A DNA stretch of 64,000 nt from positions 186,001-250,000 of the forward strand of contig JAPEUQ010000004.1 of NCBI GenBank assembly GCA_027946365.1, written 5' to 3'. The notes beneath the pieces are model-generated. The model was not told the DNA's origin and ran no database searches. It saw only the letters and a program-made list of their open reading frames with translations. The DNA is from Kalmusia sp. IMI 367209 (Eukaryota > Ascomycota > Dothideomycetes > Pleosporales > Didymosphaeriaceae). Both the position numbers and the translations under genes were made by a program. Positions within the stretch are counted from its first letter, which is position 1. Each line of letters opens with the position of its first letter. Shown piece by piece: positions 34,166 to 44,444 of this stretch.

Positions 34166-35441
34166 ACATTGTGACCCCCTTCCTATGCCCTCGTCTTCTC
34201 TGATACCCTTTCCTTTCGCAGCTGACGTGGATGCCAGTCCGGCTATCGCAGAGTCAACCGTCGCGTTGGGGACCTTCACCACGCCCTCGTTCTGACTGAC
34301 GTTTTCCACTTTTGTTCTGTAATCGATGGTTTTCTTCCGAGTCATAGCGGGCGCAGGTCGTGTTTCTATCCGGCTCCTCTTCCGGCGAGTTGTACCAATG
34401 CGGGCAGGTTTTCAGCGTTGGCTGTGTCACTAATACTTGCCCGCCTTTTTCGGCGGTTTCCAAGGCGACTTTCCCGTGCTATGGTACGGGAGCGACGTCT
34501 TTCCTGTTTAGACTTATACAGCATGTATAGTGGGTGTGCGCCGGGGAACTGGCGATGGTGGGTAGGATATTGCCGTGCTTTCTTTTTTGGGCGATGCAGC
34601 GGGATGGGGGTGCTTGTCAGAGTATGTATTGTAATTCATGAAATGAGGAAAAGTCAGATGAACAGCCATTGCTTTCCATCGTGCTCGTATGTCCCATGAT
34701 ATCAGCTACGTCTTGGAGTTGTACTGTGTCAAGCTTACATTGATTCTGCCTGGCGAGTAGCTTGCAGTCGCCACCTGACACGTCGTTCTCAAATGTCCTC
34801 ATGACGGCTTGTTCAAGCCTCACATTAACATACAAGCCCTACACTACCCCAAATTCTAAAACACGTGTACAGAACAAAGTGTTGCGAGCACGGGAAGAGT
34901 TACTCAACTTTGAACGCGCAATACGTATATTTCTGTTCTCTATATATCTTTATACAAAGCATCAGACGATAACGTCTGGATGAGAATAAAGTGCCTGGAT
35001 AAGACTACTGCCTCACGACTGCTAGGCATGTCAATACAGTAAACTTGAGTTGGACACGATGTTGATAGAAATCCTCTGTTCTCCATTCTCAACTGCGCAG
35101 CCCCCAATTTAGTCACGACCCGACTCAATTCCACAGTCATGCACATCTACTTGACGTTCATCCCATCTGGTTGCTCGAGGAATGGGAGCATTGGCCATGT
35201 TCTGGGCTGTCTGTTTCAGCGTATGCTGCCGCGGTTCGGGGCCCAAATTGTCACTGTAGACTATCTGTGGTAAATGTGGATACGAGCATGAAGAGACGTC
35301 ATTGACCATCGAACGAATTTGGATTATTGCTACCGTGAAGAAAGAAAGCTGCGTATGGAGTACGCACGACAATGCTAATAATGCTGCATGTACGAGAAAG
35401 CCTCATCTTAGACGCGGGTTGAGCCCTCGACGTATATTACC
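34166..35441. other. Intergenic region, no gene seen
   Basis: About 1.3 kb between the DUF2433 gene and the 3' end of the mucin-like gene. AT-rich in its second half; only short unrelated frames. Confidence 0.55.
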
Positions 35442-38400
35442 TCACACCTGTTGCACGCTAACATCATCAACTTCAACGACCATGAAACCGTCCTCGTTGG
35501 CACCGGCCGGTATGCCATCCTCCCCATCACACTTACATCTAATTGTCAGATCCTTGCTAACTTCCTCCGGACTATTACCCGCCATAAAGTTCGCGTCTCT
35601 CTTTAAGAATGTTTCCTGTGGACTCGCGGTATACACACTATCATCACCGATCAAGTATTCAGCTGTACACTTTGACAATAAATTAGCTTGCCTGTTGGAG
35701 CTCGTCAACCTGTACTGCTTTCCAGGACACAGCGTAAGCGGCTGGCTGATTGTCAATGAACGCCCTGCTGCGGCGGCGAGGACGCGTCCAGTCTGGGTGG
35801 TTGCAGCGTTCGCTGTGTGGAAGGTGATGGCAGCGTCGTCAGCCTTGGTGGTCCATCCGAAGGCTGTGTTTGCGGCCTCAAAAGAGAAGTCGGGGTTGAT
35901 GACTATATTAGAATGATCAGCGCAGGCCTGGTCAATCTGCTCCTGGGTGGCAATTTCACCCGATCGGCGGTATGAGCGTATGAGGGAAGTTGCAGAAGGC
36001 GTTGAAACGGAGACTAACCCGGTGCCCGTAGGGAGAGTGACATTTTGGTTAAAAATGCTCGTGGCGGAAGGCGCGCATGTTGAAGCTTCAACGAGAAGAG
36101 TCTCGTATGATACTGTGGTAATGACTGTTGTATGAGGGACGATGACTGGTGTTGCTGTGGGGCATTCCACACTGCTGTTCAACGATAGTGTCGGTGTGAT
36201 TGAGGGAGCGGTCGCAAGTAACGGAGCAAAAGTGGAATTGATCGAGGCAGCTTGGAAGCCCGTAGACCCTGTACCTGAGGCACCGATTCCTGTTGCGAAG
36301 ACTCCGCCTGTACCAAATGCAGATATGAAGTTCGCAGTAGCTGAGAAAATCACAATCGAGGCCGAAGCGGCAGTGTTCAGGGGGACGGGTCCCGACGCGG
36401 TACCTATGGGGGCACTTGAGTTCACTGCTACGGCTATGCTGCTCGCAGGGGCAGTACCTGTAGGGAGGAACGCAGTGGAGTTTGCTGACACCCTAGATAT
36501 GGAGCCACTGCGTGGTGCCTCTAAAGCTGAAAAGTTGCCTGTAGACGGGATAGAAGATGGGCCTGTGTCGCTGGGTGCTGTTACAAGCGGTCCAGAGTAG
36601 TTTACCGAGGGTAGAAGCACAGCTGATGAGGGGAGAGTGACATTCGCAGACTGAACTACTATTACTGCAGTGCCTAGAAAAGAGATATTTGCTGATTGCA
36701 CAGGTGCGGTACCGGATAGGGTAACGTTGCTCGAAGGTGCCGGCACTAAGCCTGAGCTACGTGCAGTGCTCGGCCTTGGTCGCCCGAGTCGATCATTATC
36801 CGAATTGCTGAAGTTTGGCCCAGGACTGCTGCTCACAGTGGGGAGCAACACACTCGAATTTGCAGAGAGTGGCGGGATGGTAACGGAACCACTTGCAGTG
36901 GGGAAAACCTCACTCGAGTTCGCAGAAAACGACGCAATGGCGGCGGAAAATTGCTGGGCGCTACTCTCCAAAGATGACGTTTTCGCCCCATAGGCAAAAT
37001 TTGGTATTATCGGGGGTAGTGGAGGGGAAGTCGAATTCACCATTGGCACGGAGCTACCGGTCCCGATAGGTGCAGTGACAAGAGGAGCTGTGCCAAGGGA
37101 TGATGAAGTGCGGGTGATAGGCCTACCAGTCCGATCCCTTAGTGAATTGCTGAATTCTTCCTCGTTAATACTGGACGCATTAGTGCTGGGGCTCGGTACA
37201 AGGCTAGCTTGTACGCTCGTTGTTAAATTTATCAAAGGTAGAGCCACACCGCCAGTTCCGGTTGACAGGACGACCGCCGTGGCTTCAAAGATCGAGACAT
37301 TCAAACCCCCAGAAGAAGCTGGGGCTGTCCCGACGAGTATGATGGACGTATTCGCACTTGCAGACGGCAGCACGCTGGGCGGTACGATGCCGTTGCCGGA
37401 AGCTACAATCGTTATGGCAGTTGCACCGGAAATAGCAAAGGCCGCAGTCCCGCTTGGAAGAGAGCTATTCAAGTTCAGTAGTTCTTGGCTTGCGGGGGCA
37501 GTACCCGCTGGTGGAATCAGACCAAATCCTTCAGTAGCAGACGTGACAGCAGTTCCTCCAAACACAGTAAAGTTCGCTGCCCCTGCCGTTGGGCCAATAT
37601 CTAGGCTTGTGCCATTCACAAGACCGACCGGCGAGCCTGTGCCCGTCGCAAGAGGAAGGTTGATGCCCCCAGTGGATGCAACAGGTAGCTGAGTGCTGTT
37701 TACGGCGGGAGGTGGCGGGATTCCAGAACCACCGCCTCCTATAGATAATAGCACAGCTGCGGTACCCTGGGCCGCAAACTGCCCCCCTGTCCCAACGAGT
37801 GTGATATTTGAAGGAACCGGAGGAATGACACCAGAGCCTTGAGCCGTGAATGCCGTAGCTGTAGCGCCAGATTCATTGAATCCAACAATGCCTACAGAAA
37901 TTGCTGCCGTGACCAACGGAGGTGGTATAGCCGATGCGCCACCAGTCAAGTTCGCTATAGAAGCTTCCCCGGACACAGTCACCTGTATAGCTCCGGATGC
38001 TTCGGCAATGACAGTGGAGTTGCCTGGGAGAATAGCTGCAGCAGAGCTAGTCGGCGACCCGTAACCGATGAGAGGAAGAACAAAGACTGCGCTCGAGGAT
38101 GCTGTTGAGCCCTCTAGTCCACCAGCGAGGGAGCTAGCACTCGGTAGGGTGCCTACGAAGCTACCATTGGTAGGCGAAGGTGGAATAAAGCCTGCGCCCC
38201 CAATACTGAACCCTGTTACCAGAGTCCCAGCAATGGTGAATTGATTAGCGCCGGACGGTTGTGCAACGCCTGGCTGACTACCGTTCCCTTCACTTGCATT
38301 AAAGGTCAACGTTGATCCGGAGACAGTAATAGCAGCACTCCCAGCGGAAAGAGCTACACTGGTGGCGCTTGGAGCAATCACACCACCGCCTGCTGTGAAA

Positions 38401-40446
38401 TTTGATGTAGCAGCTTCACCGGCGAGAGTTACCACGATAGAACCTTCGGAACCATTAGGAACGACGACTGTCTGGTTGGCCGTATCTAGTGGTATCAAAG
38501 GACCAGACCCAATAAGAGTTGGTGCTGGGCCTTCTACACCTGCGCCTGCTGTTGCGTTTGACATTAAGGTGGAGTACCCAGTTGTGAGAACTATGCCACC
38601 CTCAGTCACCAATGCTGGGACTAATGATGGAGGCACTGATCCTGCACCGTCGATTATGCTGAATGTTGATGTGCCAGAGATAACGGTAGTGATGCTACCA
38701 TTGACAATGGTCGTGACGTCCACAAAGACAGATGCCTTATTTTCAACCGTCTGCTGTATGACAATCGTCTGGGGGGCATTCTTTGCAGTGCAGCTCCATG
38801 AGGTGGCGTATGCTGCCCACCATGCACTGGACGAAGCGTAGATCTCGAACCAGCTGTAGAAGTAATAGCCGTCTGATCTTGTGTAGCCGCTCGAAAAGTA
38901 GGTCTTGAAGACACCACCAGTCTCAGAACGGGTCACCAATCCAGGTGTCGATATCGAAAAGCCGGATGTAAGGGCATTTCCTATAAGCTGTGCAGTGTCC
39001 ACGGTGGTGTTGCCTGAGCCGTTGACCAGATCAACAGACGTACATTTGTCGGACTTGGATGACACCCCCGTCAAGAGAATAGTAGTGCTGCCAGGTGCTT
39101 TGACAAACCTCGAAACTGGTCCATGCAGGAAACATTGTCCATCGGATGCACCAGGGTTGGGTAAGAAGGTGGCAGATTCGCAAAGTTGTTTCTGAGCAGC
39201 GTTGTTCACTATTGAGCATTGGGCGGCACAGGCTGTCTGATTTGCAACACCTTGAACACCAAAGAGGGGATTGCTCTGGTCGATAGCTGTATCGCATAAA
39301 ACGGAGTATTCATAGCGCAAGTCGCCAACGATGAACTGGGGACTGAGTCCATTCGCTTGCGGATCCTGGACGCCATCCTTTGGACATTCGAAAGGGATGC
39401 CGATTACGACCGGAACTCCCGGGCCTACCGGCGCAGAAGGGGAAGATATCGGCGGCACAGAGCCAGATGCGATCAAAGCAATGGAAGCTGGACTCGTTAT
39501 GGATGCAGGCACTGTTGTAGAAGTTGTGTTGGCGTTCGCAGTCTGGCCAATTCCGGGGGTGATAGTCGTGGTCGTAGTATAGCTCTTTGTTACAAATACC
39601 GTCAGTACACGCAGCTTATTCTTGCCCACAGTCATTCGCTGGATTGGCATGAGCCTGTGTTAATGAAGGAATCAATGATCGTACCTGGGTCAGCACCGTG
39701 TCGGTGATAGTGATTGTAGAGAGTGGCGCAACCGTCTCGCACGAGCAGGCATTTTCGAAACCCGAGAGGGCAGCATCCCTGTTGCCGTTTGGTGTGATCG
39801 TCGACGCCGCTAAAGCTTCAGTCCCCTGCGCGATTACCTGCGCGAAAATCTCGTTAGCAACGGCAAACTGAGCAACCATGTCAGCAGCTCGCCGCAGAAC
39901 AGCGGCGGGCGTAATTGTTGCAGTCTCAGTGACTGTCTCCGTGGTCAAGACTTGGACGGTTTGCGTCGAGGTAGCCGTTTCGCTTGTGAAATTGGTACTG
40001 GACGTCTGTTAGTCTAATTCCATGCGAACGGAGGAGACTCACATGGTGGCTGTGTATGCGACTGTGACAGTTGCTGGCGGGATATCTAAGAATCTATTGC
40101 AGAAAGTCTGTACGGCAGTAGATGGTGCACCATCCAAGATTTCAATGTACAAGTCGTCCGTGGGACATTCTAGGACGGTGAAAGCGGGGGCATCTAGGAC
40201 GGTGAAGGCCGGGGTATCTAGGGCGGTGAAGGCCAGGACATCTAGAGCGGTGAAAGCCGGAGCCTCTTGCCTCTTGCCGAAGACTTTGTTCAGAGGCCAT
40301 CGCTGCAGAAGTCCTTGGTGTTCCGTCTCGTCCTCCAGAGCCAGGACGCGCTCTGCGTTGGAATCTTGTTGGGTCACTCCGGCTATAGCGTGCGTGGAAA
40401 AGGAAAGTACGACGGCCGAAGCCAGTAACGAAGAGCGGATGTACAT
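35442..40446 (-). CDS. Giant secreted mucin-like cell-wall/adhesin-type protein
   Basis: Exons 40446-40043, 39997-39685 and 39638-35442 give 1637 residues (introns 45 and 46 nt). It starts with a signal peptide (Met-Tyr-Ile-Arg-Ser-Ser-Leu-Leu-Ala-Ser-Ala-Val-Val-Leu). Next come four to five copies of an Ala-Phe-Thr-x-Leu-Asp repeat, a threonine-rich segment, and a cysteine-containing module resembling a PAN/apple-type fold (Cys-Ala-Ala-Gln-Cys). Over 1000 residues of Ser/Thr/Gly/Ala/Pro with dozens of Asn-x-Ser/Thr sequons follow, and last a C-terminal cysteine-bearing domain with Asn-Pro-Asp-Phe-Ser-Phe-Glu. The ending is not a GPI signal. It should be a heavily glycosylated surface or matrix protein. 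The acceptor at 39639-39640 is the least certain splice site; another nearby acceptor is possible. Confidence 0.82.
40170..40265 (-). repeat. Four tandem 24-bp units in the mucin-like gene
   Basis: Units at 40170-40193, 40194-40217, 40218-40241 and 40242-40265 encode eight-residue repeats of the form (Ala/Thr/Val)-(Pro/Leu)-Ala-Phe-Thr-(Ala/Val)-Leu-Asp. Near identity suggests recent duplication and likely length variation between strains. Confidence 0.9.
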
Positions 40447-41592
40447 GCTGGAGCACTCAAGCGAGTGAGAGATGCTCCGGTCAATCGATGAAAGTGGTCC
40501 CACGGGGGTTCCTGGGGGGAGGCAATAACCAACATACGAGCATCACCTTTATAAGGAGCGACGGACGTCGAGACACGAGAGAGACAGGCTGGACCGCCAT
40601 CCTGACAGCCATCGAGATTGCTCCCACGTTCAGAACGCGCCTTGCAGATGGGATATGAGGTACGGATTGGGCCCAATGGCCCAGCCGCTGGAGCGGTTTC
40701 GCGTGAAGCGTGACTGGCGAAAGTGACCTTTGGTGGAACCAACACTGAGAATGCTCACGGTTCTGGAGTCAAGGAGACCATGCTGACAGCCTCCGACTCA
40801 GAAGAGGTGTCTGGGATGCTTGGCGCCCGCGATGCCTTTCCGAGCGATCTGGAATGGCGAGGGCGTTCGCCAAGCCCCCTTCGCCACGCGTGTTGTAGCA
40901 TATTTCACCGCACCGCGCCTTAATAGAGAAGTGTTGAGGACGTGCAAAGGGAGAGAACGCGTCTAGACACGTATATGCGCTACAATGTTCCAGGTCGAGG
41001 GATGAAGGCAAGTCAGGGCTGCAGCAGTGATGGACAGAGCTAGAGTATTGAATGACTCGATTTGGATGGATTGATTATGCGACTAACTGAGAGAGATGAT
41101 GGCGGATGATACGCGATAATAGAACGGTCAACCAAAGGCACGATGGGTGAGGGGTTGAGGGGGTGAGGGTGGCGTGCCAGCCCTCAGGGCCGTCTATGAT
41201 GCCGTGAGTATCGTTCCGTCATGATGAAGTCGAGGCATGGAATGAGGTCGCGCGACGCGAGTCTGACTTCAGAGTCGGCATATAGGTGGTAAGGAGGAAT
41301 CGTGAAAGCCAGCAGCGATGGCGGGCAAGGATGGCGACGGGAGATGGGCGGACCAAGCGAGCGAGTGAGAAGGCGTCGGAGGTCGGCGCCCGCATCGACA
41401 TCGGCACGGCAACAACGTGGGAGCTCTCCAGCATCGCCAACCTCACCCACCTTGCCCGCCACAACATGCCCCAGCGGCCGTCACAGCGGCTGCATTCGCG
41501 TTCATAGCTACCGTGGGCTCGCACTCTGACCTCCCCGTCTTGTCTGCACATTCGCAACCAGCCTTCACGGCCTCGCACGCACCCCCCATTCC
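40447..41592. promoter_or_regulatory. Divergent intergenic region
   Basis: About 1.1 kb between the starts of the mucin-like gene and MEH1. Several overlapping frames, none with protein-like features. Confidence 0.5.
40548..40553 (-). promoter_or_regulatory. TATA box of the mucin-like gene
   Basis: TATAAA on the minus strand about 100 bp upstream of the ATG at 40446, supporting that start over the longer frame to 40503. Confidence 0.55.
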
Positions 41593-42214
41593 ATGGGCAT
41601 CTGTTCGTCCTGCTTGGGCCTTGCCCGGCGGCCGTCAGACTCTGAGGTGAGTGCGCTGCTTTCGCCGGTGACGGCATAGGCGAGCTGTCTCGTCTCTGCA
41701 CCCCATGTGCTAACGCATATCTGCCGCCCTTGCAGCGCTCTGACAGCTCGCATCTCCTTGGAGACCCCTACCAGCCGCACTATGGCAGCATCAACCAGAC
41801 AAGCGCCCACAGCCTGCCCCAGCCAGACCCTGAAGAGATAAGACGCCAGAGGGACGCGTTGGAGCGCATCTGTGCCCAGACATCTGAGTGAGTTTCCGTC
41901 GTACCGACCTCCACCCGCGCCACGCTCATCCCTTGTTAGCAAGTTGATCCACGTCTCGCAAGCCGCCTACACCGACGATGCCCACCACTCCGAGTACCTG
42001 CGCCTCTTCAATGAGCGCTTTCCTCCCATGAAGACGACGAGCCGCCCCTCGTCTCCGGGTGCCGACGCCGACGAGGATGAGACCTCCTGGCTAGGGGAAC
42101 GTCATCGGCAGCTCGAACGACGCCGAGGGCAGCTGGGAACGCGTCGAGCCCATAGAATCTGGCGCGCTGACGATTCAGTTCGGCGAGGCCCTGGGCTCCG
42201 ACAGGAAACGGTAA
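41593..42214 (+). CDS. MEH1: MEH1/EGO1 (LAMTOR1-like) vacuolar TORC1 anchor, frameshifted as given
   Basis: Exons 41593-41646, 41736-41887 and 41940-42214 (introns 89 and 52 nt). The start Met-Gly-Ile-Cys-Ser-Ser-Cys-Leu-Gly is a textbook N-myristoylation site with adjacent palmitoylatable cysteines, as in Ego1/LAMTOR1. Exon 2 follows with His-Leu-Leu-Gly-Asp-Pro-Tyr-Gln-Pro and a helical region; exon 3 has Asp-Glu-Thr-Ser-Trp-Leu-Gly and a C-terminal Gly-Ala-Leu-Thr-Ile-Gln-Phe-Gly block. The family tethers the Rag GTPase complex to the vacuole for amino-acid signalling. A run of four G at 42094-42097 holds one base too many: family-like sequence continues only in the neighbouring frame, to a stop at 42212-42214. 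About 159 residues if corrected. Confidence 0.8.
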
Positions 42215-42925
42215 CGTCCTCGTGTCGCCAACACTTTGCGCTTGGACAAGGCTTGTCGCACGCCGCTATTGCTTGTTCTACTGTGCCTGATCCCCGGGCT
42301 GCTCTGATACCCACCACCATTTTCTCTCCTCTACAAGTCATGTCTTGGGCGTTCATTTTCTTTGTCGCATCTGCATCGGTGGAGTCGATCCTCCCGCGCT
42401 AATTCAATCTCATTCGTAATCCATCTCTCTATTTTTGTGCTAGTGCACTCACATCTACGTCACAGCGCAATCTCCTCCTGGTGGGTCCGCTACCCTGGAA
42501 CACCAGGTAAGGATGCCGCTTCAAGAAGATGAGCAAGTCGCTGTCTAATTGCAATGTATACAGGGTATTGGATTGATCTCGTCTACACGAACCCTGTCTT
42601 AGGTCCTCCCAAACGCCATTAGAATGCACAAAACATGAAACCAGCCCTGATAATAGGCGCGGCCCGCATTACGGAACGCCGTGTCATCGGAGCTTTGAAG
42701 AAATCGGATAATAAACCCATGCCTTCCATTAGAATGCCCTTGAACGCCATGCAAATACATGTTGGGAAAGGTCTCCCGGTACAGGCCTACGTGCCACAGC
42801 TCTCAGTAATCATTGTGCGATGTCACGATATCAGCGCCTCCCTTTCGGCCACCAGCGGCCCTACTAGAAAGATATCAGCATGTGCTCTGCGACAGGGATA
42901 TATACATCTTACCGGTTATACTGCC
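42215..42925. other. Convergent intergenic region
   Basis: 711 bp between the 3' ends of MEH1 and the zinc-finger gene. A plus-strand frame at 42635-43111 mostly overlaps the zinc-finger gene antisense and is not supported. Confidence 0.5.
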
Positions 42926-44444
42926 CTAGAGTGTCGATCGCTCAGCACTCTCCCTACTGATCTCCGCATGCTCGGGGCGATGACCAGCGTTCGAAGCCAA
43001 CAGGTTGCCCTCATCAGCGAACTCCTTCAGTTTGCACGAAGCCGAGTTTTGGACGAGGCGGATGACCTCCTGCTTCTGCGCGTCGGTGATGGAGTCAAGG
43101 GTAAGGCCTAAGCCTCCAACAACCATAGATTTGAAGGCCGGAGGCATTGCTTGAACGACGGCGTGACCGAACTTGCGTGCAGTGTCCCTCATCGCGGTGT
43201 GCACATCCATCTGCTGTCCCTGGTCCAGGTCCTTGTAGCTCAGGTTCTTGTCCCTGCACAAGTTGCGCCACTCAGCTACAGCAAGATCCTTAAGGTTGGC
43301 TAACTCTTGGGCAGTAGGTTCAGTCAAGGCAATGTTCTGCGTAGTGTCAGTATACATTCGAGATCTGCGCCCTATTACTTACGTTTGCAGGCGCAGGTAC
43401 CGGCCAAGCAAAACGTTCAGCAAGTTTGGCTCTTACCTTATCTCGGACCTCCTCCATGAACTCTTCACCCGTCTTGCGGGGTAGGCCGTTACGTGCAACG
43501 TTAGCTGGAATCCTCACATCCCGGCTGAGGGGAGTGGGCATGTTGCGGTGGAGGATGGACTGCCCGCCTTCGTATTCGGGCATTTTGATGCCATAGAACT
43601 CCTGCATGAGTGTAGGATGTTGCGATGGACGGATTCCGCGCATCTCGTCGACGTTGGTGTATGGCTTGAACCTAAGTGCATCCAGCTCCTCGGGTGACAT
43701 CTCGCTTTCGGGAGGGTGAGGGTTGGGCGCCTTCTTGCGTGTTCGCTCCTGTTGCTCCTGTTGCTCCAGTCGCTCCATGCGGGGTCGCTTTCGTGGTGAT
43801 TCGCGGATTGTGTCTGGCGAGAGGGTTTTATCTGCGAAGCGGCGTTTGCTTCCGGTTACGCCAAGCGGGGAATCGGGATCACGCAGCTCAAGTCCCTCGT
43901 CGTCGGAGACTTCGGGCTCAGCCATGGACTTCTGCGTCTTGGCTTGGCGATAGAGCTTCTTGCGCTCGCTGCTGGAAGGCGGGGTGACCTCTTGAGCTTG
44001 CCCCTTCACGTTCGTGGCTGCCCCCATGTGTGCTTCTTTCTTGGGCGGGGTGCTGGGCGCCTCCCGTTCTTCTTCTTTCACTGATGCCAGTGCTTTCTCT
44101 GCTTCCGGATCGCTCAGCTTAGGTGCTCCAATCTTGTGGAGTACCCGCCGGCGCACAGTCGACGTGGGTGTCGCTGACATCAAGTTGCCATGGGCCAAAG
44201 ACCGGTTCTGCGCCTCGCGCTCCAACTGACAAGGCCGACATATCTGCCATGTGCACCCTTTACATCGCCGCATTTCGTCGGTAGCATTGCGCTTATCGCA
44301 GATGGAACACTTCGCCGTGTGTATCTTGATCAAGAGGAAGTCGGCTTGGTCCGCACTGCATTGCGTCCTAGCAGTCGAGCCAGGCGTGCTCGGAGTCGGT
44401 CGTGGTGCTCGGACGGGAGTGCCGGGCGCACGTGGAGAAGACAT
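42926..44444 (-). CDS. Hypothetical nuclear-type protein with a treble-clef zinc finger
   Basis: Exons 44444-43383 and 43336-42926 (intron 46 nt) give 490 residues. An N-terminal Ser/Pro/Thr-rich stretch precedes a cysteine cluster at about residues 45-75: Cys-Ser-Ile-Cys-Asp...Arg-Arg-Cys-Lys-Gly-Cys...Cys-Arg-Pro-Cys. This resembles a RING/PHD-like or GATA-like zinc-binding unit. Basic, disordered sequence with probable nuclear localisation signals (Ser-Pro-Arg-Lys-Arg-Pro-Arg) follows, then a conserved-looking block around Phe-Tyr-Gly-Ile-Lys-Met-Pro-Glu-Tyr-Glu. I do not recognise a named family. The longer open frame upstream begins at TTG; the ATG at 44444 is preferred. Confidence 0.78.

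Noticed and set aside
35947..39707. Several long plus-strand frames opposite the mucin-like gene
   Set aside because: A low-complexity Ser/Thr/Gly gene lacks stops on its complement; these frames are fragmentary and change register.
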